From Limnohabitans sp. Rim8 (lineage in GTDB: Bacteria; Pseudomonadota; Gammaproteobacteria; Burkholderiales; Burkholderiaceae_C), in assembly GCA_945897465.1 (NCBI GenBank), contig CAMDFK010000001.1:62001-126000 (forward strand): 64,000 nt of DNA, read 5' to 3'. This document shows, piece by piece, positions 17,945-26,900 of this stretch. Positions within the stretch are counted from its first letter, which is position 1. The number at the start of each line of letters is the position of its first letter. The position numbers were made by a program, and so were the translations under genes. Under the pieces are notes generated by a model. It was not told the origin of the DNA. It saw only the letters and a program-made list of their open reading frames with translations, and did not search any database.

Positions 17945-18349
17945 TCACGCGCCCCGGTTGCGCATCCAGTCGGCGGTCTTGAAGAAACTGGCGTTCAGGC
18001 GCTCGCGCAGCACCGGGTCCACACCCAATTCGGTCATGGCCTGGTTCATACAGGCCAGCCATTGGTCTCGCTCCAGCACCCCGATCGAAAACGGCATGTG
18101 GCGCATGCGCAAACGCGGGTGGCCAAAACGCTCGGTGTAATGCTCGGGTCCACCCAACCAACCGCACATAAACCAAAACAGCTTGTCACGCGCACCGTCC
18201 AGGCTGCTGCCATGAGCGTCTCGCAAAGCCTTGTAGCCGGGCTCCATGTCCATCAGGTCATAAAAATGGTCGGCCAAGGCACGCACCACCGCTTCGCCGC
18301 CGATCCAGGCAAAGGGCGTGTCAAACGGGGGCTTTTCTTCGATGGTCAT
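17945..18349 (-). CDS. Group II truncated hemoglobin-like protein
   Basis: 134 residues. It has the truncated globin layout: AWIGGEAVVRALADHFYDLM (helices A-B with a B10-type Tyr), the LFWFMCGWLGGPEHYTERFG stretch (helix E/E-F loop), then HPRLRMRHMPFSIG containing the proximal His on helix F, and the WLACMNQAM helix. Such proteins bind O2/NO and are usually tied to redox stress. The 66 codons upstream of ATG 18349 in the open frame do not resemble protein. Ligand chemistry is inferred from family. Confidence 0.9.
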   Translation of the reverse strand: MTIEEKPPFDTPFAWIGGEAVVRALADHFYDLMDMEPGYKALRDAHGSSLDGARDKLFWFMCGWLGGPEHYTERFGHPRLRMRHMPFSIGVLERDQWLACMNQAMTELGVDPVLRERLNASFFKTADWMRNRGA

Positions 18350-18408
18350 AGCAATCCATTGTGACGTGTTGCAAGTGCCGTGTTGAACAGGGCCATGGCT
18401 CGGCAAGA

Positions 18409-20949
18409 TCACTGCGCCGCTTGGCGCAAGGTCTGCACCACCGGCTGGCGCAACACCCCGGCCAAGCTCAGGTTGCCCGCACCCCAGGCCAGCAAGGCCC
18501 CGGCACCACCCCCCGCCAAGGGGGCCCACAAAGGCGGTTGCCAAGCGAACTCAAACGCATAACGGGCCAAAGCCCAACCCACCACCAGCGCCATGGCGCT
18601 CGACATGAAACCGGCCAGCCAGCCAATGCCCAACAACTCGGTGCGTTGCACCTGCGCCAGCAGGTCGCGCCCTGCGCCCAGTGCCCGCATGATGGCGTAT
18701 TCGCGCTCACGCGCCTGACGGCTCGCACCCACGGCGGCCAGCAACACCATCAGGCCTGCGGCCAAAGTGAATGCAAACAAAAACTCCACTGCCCGAATCA
18801 CCTGGTCCATGACCCGCTGCACCTGCGCCAGCGTGCTGCGCATGTCCACGCTGGTGATGTTGGGGAAGGCGTTGACCATGGCGTTTTCAAACCCCGGCGC
18901 ATCTTGCGGCGATCGGAAAGCGGCCATGTAAGTCATGGGCAATTCAGGCATTTGCGAGACCGGGAACAGCATGAAGAAGTTGGCCCGCATCGACGCCCAA
19001 TCCACCTTGCGCAAGGAAGTGACCCGCGCCTCGTGGGGCTGACCTGCGATGTCAAAACCCAGCCGGTCGCCCAGCTTCAGTCCCAGCGCCTCGGCGATGT
19101 CCACTTCCACGCTCACGCCGTCGGCTTCCTCGGCCAACCAGCGCCCGGCCACCAAGGGGTTGTGGCCCGGCAAGACCGCGCTGTGCGAAAGGTTGATTTC
19201 GCGGTCCAAAAAGCGCTTACCCCGGTCGGCTTCCATGTCGTCAGCACCCAAAACGCGGCCATTGATGGCCACCAAACGGCCCCGAATCATCGGGAACCAA
19301 TCAGGCGACTGCACGCCGGCTTGCTCCAGGTGGGACAAAAAGGCCTCGGCCTGCTCGGGCTGCACGTTGATGACAAAACGGTCTGGCGCATTCACCGGGG
19401 TCGCCTGTCGCCAGCTGGCGATCAGGTCGGTGCGCAACAACACGAGCAATGCCAGCGCCAACAAACCGACCGACAAGGCACTGACCTGCACCACCGCAAA
19501 CACGGGTCGCGCCGCCACCTGACGCGTGGCCAGGCGCAGCCAGCGCGGGGCGGACTCATCAGGCACCACCCGTCGCAGCACCAACAAAGCCGCCGCTGCC
19601 AGACCCGCAAATACCAAGAGTGCCACAGCAAAGCCACCCACCGTGATCAGGCCCAGGGTGAGGTTGCGGCTGACCATCAGCAAAGTGACGGCAAAGCCGA
19701 GCAAGCCCATGACCAGCACCAGACCCGAGCGCACCTGCACAGTGCCCAAGTCGCGGCGGATCACACGCAGCGGTGGCACTTTGGCCAACTGCAACACCGG
19801 CGGCAGGCCAAAAGCCACCAACAAGGTCAGGCCCATGGCCATGCCCATCAGCGCGGGTTGCAAGGTGGCACCGGGTAAATTGGCCTCCACCAAACCCGCC
19901 AACAAATGCACAAAGCCCAGGTGCACGCCATAACCGGCCAACACGCCCAACACACTGGCCACCACACCCGCACCCAAAAACTCCAAGCCATAACTCAATG
20001 TGAGTGTGCGCTGGCTTTGCCCCAAAACACGCAGCAAAGCGCAGGCATCCAACTGCCGCTCTGCAAAACTGCGGGCCGCCAAAGCCACGGCCACAGCGCA
20101 CAGCAAGGCCGCCAGCAAGGCCACCAGGTTCAAGAACTGCGAAGCCCGGTCCAGGGTTTGCCGCATCTCGGGGCGACCACTGTCCAGCGACTCGACCTTG
20201 ACACCGCGCACCTCGGTCTTGTCGGCCTCGGCCTGCGCCCAAGGCAGAAATTGGCCCACAGCTGTATCACTGCCAGCCACCGCCATGCGCCAGCTCACGC
20301 GGCTGGCGGGCTGCACCAGGCCCGTCGAGGCCAAATCGGCCATGTTCATCATCACGCGCGGGGCAAATGCCATGAAGCCCGCACCCCGATCGGGCTCGCG
20401 GGTGATGGTGGCGCCTATGCGCAAACTGCGCTCGCCCAAGCCCAGCATCTGGCCCAGCTGAAGATTCAGCGCTTCGAGCAAAGCCGCATCGACCCAGACC
20501 TCACCCAAAGGCGGAATGCTGGGCGCGCTTTGGCCTGAAATCTCCAGGCGACCACGCAAGGGATAACCGGGCTCCACGGCTTTGAGGGCGACTAAACGGG
20601 TTGCGGGCGGCGTGTCAGATGGGGTGGCGGCATCTGCTGCGTTCAGGGCCCGCGCCATGGTCGGGAAACTCACGTTGGTGTTGCTCTGCAATCCGGCCTC
20701 TCGGGCCTTTTGCACAAAAGCAGCTGGCGTGCTTTGGTCGCTCACCACCACCGCGTCGCCTCCCAGCATCTGGCGCGCATCGCGCCACAGGCCCGACTGC
20801 ATGCGGTCGGCCAGAAAACCCACCGCCGTCAAGGCCGCCACGGCCAGCGCCACCGACACCATCAACAAGCGCAACTCACCGGCGCGCAGGTCACGCCACA
20901 ATTGGCGCGCACCCAGCTTCAAACCATGCATCCAAGACTGATTGTTCAT
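18409..20949 (-). CDS. FtsX-like ABC transporter permease (YbbP type)
   Basis: An 846-residue permease with two FtsX/MacB permease modules. An N-terminal helix (LLMVSVALAVAALTAVGFLAD) is followed by a large periplasmic domain (about 60-260). A core of four membrane helices follows near 265-430 and another helix set, then a second periplasmic domain (about 550-700) and the last helices ending in GALLAWGAGNLSLAGVLRQ. This is the architecture of YbbP (partner of the YbbA ATPase, a putative lipid or lysophospholipase-linked export system). No ATPase gene lies next to it; the flank upstream is tRNA-Met. Start ATG 20949 precedes the basic-then-hydrophobic N-terminus. Confidence 0.9.
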   Translation of the reverse strand: MNNQSWMHGLKLGARQLWRDLRAGELRLLMVSVALAVAALTAVGFLADRMQSGLWRDARQMLGGDAVVVSDQSTPAAFVQKAREAGLQSNTNVSFPTMARALNAADAATPSDTPPATRLVALKAVEPGYPLRGRLEISGQSAPSIPPLGEVWVDAALLEALNLQLGQMLGLGERSLRIGATITREPDRGAGFMAFAPRVMMNMADLASTGLVQPASRVSWRMAVAGSDTAVGQFLPWAQAEADKTEVRGVKVESLDSGRPEMRQTLDRASQFLNLVALLAALLCAVAVALAARSFAERQLDACALLRVLGQSQRTLTLSYGLEFLGAGVVASVLGVLAGYGVHLGFVHLLAGLVEANLPGATLQPALMGMAMGLTLLVAFGLPPVLQLAKVPPLRVIRRDLGTVQVRSGLVLVMGLLGFAVTLLMVSRNLTLGLITVGGFAVALLVFAGLAAAALLVLRRVVPDESAPRWLRLATRQVAARPVFAVVQVSALSVGLLALALLVLLRTDLIASWRQATPVNAPDRFVINVQPEQAEAFLSHLEQAGVQSPDWFPMIRGRLVAINGRVLGADDMEADRGKRFLDREINLSHSAVLPGHNPLVAGRWLAEEADGVSVEVDIAEALGLKLGDRLGFDIAGQPHEARVTSLRKVDWASMRANFFMLFPVSQMPELPMTYMAAFRSPQDAPGFENAMVNAFPNITSVDMRSTLAQVQRVMDQVIRAVEFLFAFTLAAGLMVLLAAVGASRQAREREYAIMRALGAGRDLLAQVQRTELLGIGWLAGFMSSAMALVVGWALARYAFEFAWQPPLWAPLAGGGAGALLAWGAGNLSLAGVLRQPVVQTLRQAAQ

Positions 20950-21030
20950 GCCCTGACCATAACCGAGGAGCGAAGGTCTGGCAGGGCTGGGGGCTTGTAA
21001 AACTCCGGGAACAAGCCCCAAAAACCAAAA

Positions 21031-21057
21031 AGCCCTCAGTCGTGAAACTGAGGGCTT
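21031..21057 (-). terminator. Intrinsic terminator after tRNA-Met
   Basis: Stem AGCCCTCAGT / ACTGAGGGCT with a short loop. On the minus strand it is followed by TTTTT and lies 10 bp past the tRNA 3' end, so it most likely ends the tRNA transcript before the permease gene. Confidence 0.8.
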
Positions 21058-21066
21058 ATTTTTTTT

Positions 21067-21143
21067 TGGTGGTGATAGGTGGATTTGAACCACCGACATC
21101 AGCATTATGAATGCTGCGCTCTAACCAACTGAGCTATATCACC
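21067..21143 (-). tRNA. tRNA-Met (anticodon CAT, elongator type)
   Basis: A 77-nt cloverleaf on the minus strand. The acceptor arm GGTGATA pairs with TATCACC, discriminator A and encoded CCA follow (21067-21069). D arm is GCTC-AGTTGGTTA-GAGC; the anticodon stem is CAGCA/TGCTG with loop TTCATAA (anticodon CAT); the T arm is GGTGG-TTCAAAT-CCACC. The D-loop and acceptor sequence fit elongator Met better than initiator (no C:A mismatch at position 1:72). A lysidine-type Ile2 tRNA cannot be fully excluded by reading. Confidence 0.93.
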
Positions 21144-21227
21144 TGAAACAGTTTGATGTCGCCATCAAGCAGAAAATTATACACATTATTTCGCAGCAAT
21201 TGACTCAGTTGGGGTAACAATGGGCGG

Positions 21228-22073
21228 ATGACACAGCCCAGCAATGAACCCAACTTACCCCAGCCCATCATCGACACCGTCAAGGCCCAGCAAGCCGCCC
21301 AAGTGGTCTGGGCGCATTGGCAATCGGGCCAGGTGCTGGCCGCCTTGCCTGATGCTTGCCGACCCTCAAGCGCCTTGCAAGGCTACGCTGCCCAAGCCCA
21401 ATTGCCGCTGGTGTCCGACCGCCAAGTGGTCGGCTGGAAAATTGCCGCCACCAGCGCCAACGGGCAAGCCCACATCAACGTGAACGGGCCGCTGGCCGGT
21501 CGCTTGTTATCAGGGCAGGTGTTGGACAACGGTGCCACCGTGACGTCAGCCGGCAACCGCATGCGCGTGGCCGAGCCAGAATTTGCTTTTGCCATGGCGC
21601 AAGACCTGCCGCCGCAAGCCGCGCCCTATACCCAGCAACAAGTCATGGCCGCGGTGGCCAGTTTGCACCCGGCCCTCGAAGTGCCCGACTCGCGCATGGA
21701 GCCATTCACCGCTGCAGGCGAGGCGCAACTGCTGGCGGACAACGCCTGTGCGCGGCACTTTGTGCTGGGCCCGGCCGCGCCCGATGCCTGGCGCGATCTG
21801 GACTTGAGCACCTACCCGGTGCACGCCCGGGTCCAGCAGGGCAGCCAACTGAAGTACACCCGTGACGGCACAGGCGGCAACGTGCTCGGCGACCCGCGCA
21901 TCGCTCTGACCTGGCTGGCCAACAAGCTGTCTGCCTTGGGCATCACCCTGCAAAAGGGACATGTGGTGACCACCGGCACCTGCATGGTGCCGCTGGAGCT
22001 GCAAGCGGGCGACAGCGTCAGCGCCGATTACGGCCCGCTGGGCCGTGTCCACATGATTTTTTCGGAGACTTGA
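21228..22073 (+). CDS. 2-keto-4-pentenoate hydratase family protein
   Basis: 281 residues resembling MhpD-type hydratases of the fumarylacetoacetase superfamily. Support: VVGWKIAATSANGQAHINVN and the PLAGRLLSGQVL segment, the metal-binding EPEFAFAM (E-x-E), HPALEVPDSR, and the late GNVLGDPRIALTWLANKLS and GHVVTTGTCMVP blocks. The family hydrates 2-hydroxy-2,4-dienoates in meta-cleavage pathways. No ring-cleavage enzyme is next to it; the downstream asparaginase start is 4 bp away with an AGGAG-like site at the 3' end, so the two are probably co-transcribed. Confidence 0.88.
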   Translation: MTQPSNEPNLPQPIIDTVKAQQAAQVVWAHWQSGQVLAALPDACRPSSALQGYAAQAQLPLVSDRQVVGWKIAATSANGQAHINVNGPLAGRLLSGQVLDNGATVTSAGNRMRVAEPEFAFAMAQDLPPQAAPYTQQQVMAAVASLHPALEVPDSRMEPFTAAGEAQLLADNACARHFVLGPAAPDAWRDLDLSTYPVHARVQQGSQLKYTRDGTGGNVLGDPRIALTWLANKLSALGITLQKGHVVTTGTCMVPLELQAGDSVSADYGPLGRVHMIFSET

Positions 22074-22076
22074 AAC

Positions 22077-23090
22077 ATGACAAAACCCCGTTTGGCCCTG
22101 ATTGGCACGGGCGGCACCATCGCTGGCGCGGCCAGCGCCGCATCGAACAGCACCGACTACAAACCCGCCAGTCTGAGCCTGGCCGCCGTGGTCGACACCG
22201 TGCCCGAGCTGCGCCAGCGCTACGACATCGACGTGTCGCAGCCCATGCAGCTGGCCAGCTATGACGTGCGCCCAGACCACTGGCTGGATCTGCATGCCGC
22301 CGTGATGCACGCGGTGCACAACCCGGATGTGGTGGGCATCGTGGTCACGCACGGCACCGACACACTGGAAGAAACCGCGACGTTTTTGCACCTGAGCGTG
22401 GACAGCGATAAACCCATTGTGGTGGTGGGCGCCATGCGCCCGGCCACTGCTTATTCGGCCGATGGTCCCGCCAACTTGTTGGACGCCTGCAGTGTGGCCG
22501 CCAATCCCTCAGCCCTAGGGCGCGGCACGCTGGTGGTCATGAACGGCCGCATCCATTCGGGCCTGTGGGTAGGCAAACGCCATGTGAGTAGTGTGGAGGC
22601 CTTTGACAGCCCACTGGCCGGTGCGGTGGGCGAGGTGGCTGACCAAGCGGTGCAGTGGTTCCGCGCCGCAGGGCGTGCGCCCACGCTGGCCTGGCAAACG
22701 CCCATTACTTGGAAAACACCCTCTGCGTGGCCCCGTGTGGACATTGCCGTGGCTTATGCCGGTGTGGACGAGACCGCCATGCGTGCGTTTGTGGCCGCCG
22801 GGGCGCAAGGCATCGTCCATGCCGGTTTGGGCAACGCCAACACGCCCACGGCCTACCGCGCCTTCATTCAATCACTGCCCGCCCAAGGCGTGCTGGTGGC
22901 CCGCTGCGCACGGTTCATCACCGGCAGCGTGACAAGGGCCAGCGTGTACGCCGATGCCGAGCACGGTATCTTGACCGCGGGGCCCTTACCGCCCCACAAG
23001 GTTCGCATCATCATGCTGCTGGGCCTGGCGCATGGCATGACGGGGCCTGAGATTCAAGACTGGATTGACCAGATTTTGCTGGTTGGCTGA
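22077..23090 (+). CDS. L-asparaginase (type II-like)
   Basis: A 337-residue asparaginase that hydrolyses L-asparagine to aspartate and ammonia. The two threonine centres are visible: ALIGTGGTIAGA (first Thr) and VVTHGTDTLEETA (second Thr with following Asp), then VVVGAMRPATAYSADGPANL. No signal peptide is visible, so the enzyme is probably cytoplasmic even though the sequence resembles the AnsB side of the family. Located just after a hydratase gene; substrate preference between Asn and Gln is not decided by reading. Confidence 0.94.
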   Translation: MTKPRLALIGTGGTIAGAASAASNSTDYKPASLSLAAVVDTVPELRQRYDIDVSQPMQLASYDVRPDHWLDLHAAVMHAVHNPDVVGIVVTHGTDTLEETATFLHLSVDSDKPIVVVGAMRPATAYSADGPANLLDACSVAANPSALGRGTLVVMNGRIHSGLWVGKRHVSSVEAFDSPLAGAVGEVADQAVQWFRAAGRAPTLAWQTPITWKTPSAWPRVDIAVAYAGVDETAMRAFVAAGAQGIVHAGLGNANTPTAYRAFIQSLPAQGVLVARCARFITGSVTRASVYADAEHGILTAGPLPPHKVRIIMLLGLAHGMTGPEIQDWIDQILLVG

Positions 23091-23099
23091 ACGCCCGAT

Positions 23100-24278
23100 T
23101 CAACGGGGTCGATGACTGAAATACAGCACCGTACCGCTGACGCTGGCCATCACCATGAGGCCCACAAAACCAGCGCGGTAAGTACCGAACAAACCCGACA
23201 AAGCCCCAAACAAAGGCGGGCCCACGACCACACCCAAGAACGTGAAAGCCAACGTGCCGCCCGTGGCCATACTGGCCATGCCGGGCGGTGCGCGGCGGGC
23301 CACTTCGGCCAGGTAGACACCGTTCCACCCGATGGCAGAGGATCCGAAGCCCACCAAAATCACGATCACCACGGCCTGCGGCGTGTCGATGGTCAAGAAA
23401 GCCGAGACCAGGGCTCCCAAAGCCATCATGCTGGCCAACAGCACCAACATGCGCCTCGCCCCTAGCCAACGGTCGGCTACAAAGCCCCACACCACACGTC
23501 CACCCATGCCGCCCAACTGGGTGACCGACAAAGCCAGACCAGCAGCCACCAGACCATAAGTCAAGTCGTCATGCAAAAAGGTCACCAAATACGTGGTGAG
23601 CGACAGCTGCACCATCGAAAACAGGAATGAACAGAAGGCCATGATCAGCAGCGCTCGGTGCGCCAGCACCAGTCGAATAGGCTCAATCAGGTTGCCCCAG
23701 CGGATGGCGCTGTCACTTTGGCGGTCACTGTCGAGTTCAGCCCGTAGGCTTTGAGAGACCCAAGCGCACAGCAAGCACACCACCGCCACCAACACCAGGC
23801 TCAGTTGCCAATTGCCCAGCAGCGCCAAAGGCGGCACCACCGCCCCCGCCAACATGCTGCCCAAAGGCACGCCGGTTTGCTTGATGGAAAACACCAAGGA
23901 CATTTGGTGCTTGGGCGTGGTGCGGGCCAGCAGGTGCGAGCTGGCCGGGGTGATCGGGCCGTAACCCAGCCCGATCAACACCGCGCCCAACACCATGGAT
24001 GGCAGCCACGGGACTGCGCACAAAATCAAGCCCAAGGCGCACAAGACCAGTCCCCACTGGCTCACCCGGATAGCGCCCATGCGGGCCACCGTGGCGCCAC
24101 CCATCAAGGTGGCCACCATCGCCCCGGCATAGGTCACCGACACGTACAGGCCCACCAAGGCGGGTGAAACCTGTAAAGTCTGTGCCACCACAGGGGCCAC
24201 CACCGGCAAGCTGAGCAAAGCCAAGGCCACCATGGCCTGGATCACCAAGGTCAACAGCAAGGGCAACCACTTTGTCAT
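23100..24278 (-). CDS. MFS transporter
   Basis: About 392 residues with twelve hydrophobic segments and the major facilitator loop 2-3 motif region (TLMGGATVARMGAIRVSQWG) and loop 8-9 copy (GRVVWGFVADRWLGARRM). ATG 24278 begins at MTKWLPLLLTLVIQ; a GTG at 24299 is also in frame. Convergent with asparaginase (10 bp between 3' ends). Substrate unknown; it precedes a Bug-type receptor on the same strand, but those do not normally partner MFS proteins. Confidence 0.9.
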   Translation of the reverse strand: MTKWLPLLLTLVIQAMVALALLSLPVVAPVVAQTLQVSPALVGLYVSVTYAGAMVATLMGGATVARMGAIRVSQWGLVLCALGLILCAVPWLPSMVLGAVLIGLGYGPITPASSHLLARTTPKHQMSLVFSIKQTGVPLGSMLAGAVVPPLALLGNWQLSLVLVAVVCLLCAWVSQSLRAELDSDRQSDSAIRWGNLIEPIRLVLAHRALLIMAFCSFLFSMVQLSLTTYLVTFLHDDLTYGLVAAGLALSVTQLGGMGGRVVWGFVADRWLGARRMLVLLASMMALGALVSAFLTIDTPQAVVIVILVGFGSSAIGWNGVYLAEVARRAPPGMASMATGGTLAFTFLGVVVGPPLFGALSGLFGTYRAGFVGLMVMASVSGTVLYFSHRPR

Positions 24279-24338
24279 CGGTTCATCCACCGTGAACACG
24301 AGCAGGACCCCTGAAGGCCCGAGCGATCAGTCCGGACA

Positions 24339-25316
24339 TCAGTTGGCTTTGACGCCCGCCTTGACCAACAAGCTTCCTAAAGTATCGATCTCATTTTTCA
24401 AGTGTTGACGCAGCGCTTCTGGCCGCGCCTGATCCAAACTCACGGCCGATATGCCCATGACCTCCAGACGTTGGCGCACCTCCGGGTCGGCCACCGACTT
24501 TTGAAGGGCCGAGTTCAGCTGGTCGAGCACCGGTTTGGGTGTGCCTTTGGGGGCATACAGACCAAAAGAAATGTTGATGTCAAAACCCTCCACACCGGCG
24601 TCGGTGATGGCAGGTACCTCAGGCAGTTGCGGCAAACGGACTTTGCCTGCAGAGGCATAGGCCTTGATCTTGCCGCCCTTGACCGAGGGTACCGTGCCCG
24701 AGGTCTGGTCACACAAAATGTCCACCTGACCGCCCATCAGATCGGTCAAGGCTGGGCCTGTGCCTTTGTAGGGAATCTCGTTGAGCTTGATGCCCAAAGC
24801 ATTCATCATCATCAGACCACACAGGTGCGATGCTGAGCCCACGCCGGCATGGGCCAAGCTGACCTTGGGGCCATTGGCTTTCACATAGGCCACAAACTCA
24901 TTGAGGTTTTTGGCAGGGAATTCGTTACGCGCCACGATCACCATGGGCCCGCTGGTGGCCCGACCAATCGGTTCAAAATCGTCCACCGGGTGGTAGGGCA
25001 GGCTTTTGTACATGGCCAAGTTGGTGGCGTGGCTGACGTGGATCATCAGCAAGGTATAGCCATCGGCTTTGGCGCGGGCCACTTTGGCCGTGCCGATCGA
25101 GCCCGAGGCGCCAGCGGTGTTGTCCACCACGATCTGCTGGCCCAAGTGCTTTTGCATGGCCCCGGCAAACAAGCGCGTGATGGTGTCACCTGGGCCGCCT
25201 GCGGCATAGGGCATGACCATGGTGATGGCACGGTTGGGAAAGTCTTGCGCCGAAACCTGAAAAGCGGTGGCAGCCAAAAGCAAGGCCAGGGCGCTGCGAA
25301 CAAAACGAAGTTTCAT
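24339..25316 (-). CDS. Tripartite tricarboxylate transporter substrate-binding protein (Bug family)
   Basis: 325 residues: a cleaved signal peptide (ALALLLAATAFQVSA) then the Bug receptor fold: FPNRAITMVMPYAAGGPGDT, TRLFAGAMQKHLGQQIVVDN, GASGSIGTAKVARAKADGYT, and the domain-linker block HVSHATNLAMYKSLPYHPVDDFEPIG. The Asp-containing PYAAGGPGDT loop is the ligand-carboxylate binding region. No TctA/TctB membrane genes are present; orphan Bug proteins are abundant in this order. Ligand unknown (usually an organic acid). ATG 25316 is chosen as it begins the signal peptide. Confidence 0.94.
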   Translation of the reverse strand: MKLRFVRSALALLLAATAFQVSAQDFPNRAITMVMPYAAGGPGDTITRLFAGAMQKHLGQQIVVDNTAGASGSIGTAKVARAKADGYTLLMIHVSHATNLAMYKSLPYHPVDDFEPIGRATSGPMVIVARNEFPAKNLNEFVAYVKANGPKVSLAHAGVGSASHLCGLMMMNALGIKLNEIPYKGTGPALTDLMGGQVDILCDQTSGTVPSVKGGKIKAYASAGKVRLPQLPEVPAITDAGVEGFDINISFGLYAPKGTPKPVLDQLNSALQKSVADPEVRQRLEVMGISAVSLDQARPEALRQHLKNEIDTLGSLLVKAGVKAN

Positions 25317-25348
25317 GGGTGTCTCCTGTGATGAAAATTGAAAACCAA

Positions 25349-25939
25349 TCAAGCCAACAATCGCTGGCGAATCTCCAGCGGGTCCAGCACCTGGAGCGGC
25401 TCGGCGGCGCCACCGGGTATGCCCACTTGCGTGGCGTTCAGCAGCATGGACACCATCACATAAGTGCCCGACAAGACCGTGAGGTCCACCACCGCTTGCT
25501 CGCCCATCCGGGTCACCGCTTCTTGCCACAAGTCGTCACTCACACGGTGGTTGAGCGAGATCTGAATGCAAAAGTCAAACACCAGGCGTTCGTCCTCTTG
25601 CATGCTGCTGGGCCGTCTGCATTGCTGCAAGTCACGCATCACCTCGTCCGACAGGCCCGCATTGCGAGCAATACGCTCGTGGGCCCACCACTCGTATTGC
25701 GCGTTCGAGATCCGCGCCTGTATCAGAATCGCAAATTCGTTCAAACGTTTGTTGACCGAGGTCTTGAAGCGCAGGTAGTGCAGAAAGTCAAAAGCGCGCC
25801 GGGCCATGTCGGGGCTTCGCAGCAAGGCGTTGTAGGGGCCGCCCAGCGCAGCGCTCGACACCTTCAAGATGTCATCGGCCAAAGGCCGTACCTCGGGGAG
25901 CAAGTCGTCGTAATGGATCTGGGCCAAACGTTCAGTCAT
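25349..25939 (-). CDS. Carboxymuconolactone decarboxylase family protein
   Basis: 196 residues, all-helical. FDFLHYLRFKTSVNKRLNEFAILIQARISNAQYEWWAHERIA (cited in short pieces: TSVNKRLNEFAILIQAR and QYEWWAHERIARNAGL) is the family core, the AQYEWWAH segment matching AhpD/CMD-type proteins. I do not see the AhpD CxxC, so a peroxidase role is unlikely. In catabolic settings CMD-like proteins act on lactones or bind small acids. Same strand as the Bug gene, 32 bp upstream of it. ATG 25939 has CAGGAG upstream; GTG at 25945 is less likely. Confidence 0.86.
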   Translation of the reverse strand: MTERLAQIHYDDLLPEVRPLADDILKVSSAALGGPYNALLRSPDMARRAFDFLHYLRFKTSVNKRLNEFAILIQARISNAQYEWWAHERIARNAGLSDEVMRDLQQCRRPSSMQEDERLVFDFCIQISLNHRVSDDLWQEAVTRMGEQAVVDLTVLSGTYVMVSMLLNATQVGIPGGAAEPLQVLDPLEIRQRLLA

Positions 25940-26157
25940 GAGCACTCCTGCCTAAAGGGTTCCGTCTAGAATCTACAACACAAGCAGCGCAAAGCATCAA
26001 CGTATCAACAAAGTACCACCCTGCGAGTCACCCACATGACTGGTACAGCAAGCTTGATGAACCGGGTCTGGGTGACACTGGCAGCGGCTTGAACTTTTTG
26101 CCTTTTGCGCTTGGCCAGTCACCCTCAACTTTCAATCTCTCTGGACGGAATCAAACC

Positions 26158-26856
26158 ATGCTTCAATTTTTCTTCAATGCCGCCCCCAACCCCATGAAGA
26201 TCGCCCTGCTGCTCGAAGAGCTGGGCCTGCCTTTTGAGGCCGTGCCGGTGGACACGCGCAAGGGGGAACAATTTACGCCTGCCTTTTTGGCCGTGAACCC
26301 CAACGCCAAAGTACCCGCCATCACCGATGGTGATGTGACCGTGTTCGACAGCAATGCCATCTTGCTGTACTTGGCTGACCGTGAACAAAAGTTTGTGCCA
26401 AGCATGGCGCAAGCCAAAGAGCGTGGTGCGGCCTTGTCATGGCTGCTGTTCATCGCCAGCGGCGTGGGTCCGTTTTCTGGCCAGTCGGTGCACTTTCGCC
26501 ATGCTGCACCCGAGCCCAAAGAATACGCCCTGAACCGCTACGATTTTGAAGCCCACCGCCACTGGACCGTGCTCGAAAAGCACCTGTCACTCAACACTTA
26601 CATGCTGGGCGAGCACTACAGCATCGTCGACATGGCGCTTTGGGGTTGGGCACGCATGCTGCCTTATGTGCTGGGCACGGGTGAGGCCACTTGGACACAG
26701 TACCCCCGCATCAAGCGCGTGCTCGATTTGGTCAACGCCCGTCCAGCGGCCCAAAGCGCCGAAGCTTTCAAAGCGAAGTACACCTTCAAGACCGAAATGG
26801 ACGCAGATGCGAAGAAATTCATGTTCCCGCAAAACGAGCGCTTGAATAAAAGCTGA
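26158..26856 (+). CDS. Glutathione S-transferase family protein
   Basis: A 232-residue GST. The thioredoxin-like N-terminal domain carries MLQFFFNAAPNPMKIALLLE and AVNPNAKVPAITDGD with FDSNAILLYLADRE for glutathione binding; the helical C-terminal domain has YMLGEHYSIVDMALWGWARM, the N-capping box and hydrophobic staple of GSTs. It resembles the YfcG/Ure2p-like class. The upstream 23 codons in the same frame are not included: the ATG at 26158 begins the fold. Convergent with the VWA gene at 26901. Confidence 0.93.
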   Translation: MLQFFFNAAPNPMKIALLLEELGLPFEAVPVDTRKGEQFTPAFLAVNPNAKVPAITDGDVTVFDSNAILLYLADREQKFVPSMAQAKERGAALSWLLFIASGVGPFSGQSVHFRHAAPEPKEYALNRYDFEAHRHWTVLEKHLSLNTYMLGEHYSIVDMALWGWARMLPYVLGTGEATWTQYPRIKRVLDLVNARPAAQSAEAFKAKYTFKTEMDADAKKFMFPQNERLNKS

Positions 26857-26900
26857 CAAGCCGGGACACCCATGGGTGTTCCAACAGCTTGCCCAAAGGC

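Noticed and set aside
18361-19878. 505-codon plus-strand frame antisense to the FtsX-type permease
   Set aside because: Composition is unlike protein (Gln/His/Arg-rich); the permease helices are on the minus strand.
26864-26882. Inverted repeat GGACACCCATGGGTGTTCC between GST and VWA genes
   Set aside because: No T-run on either side, so not a convincing terminator.
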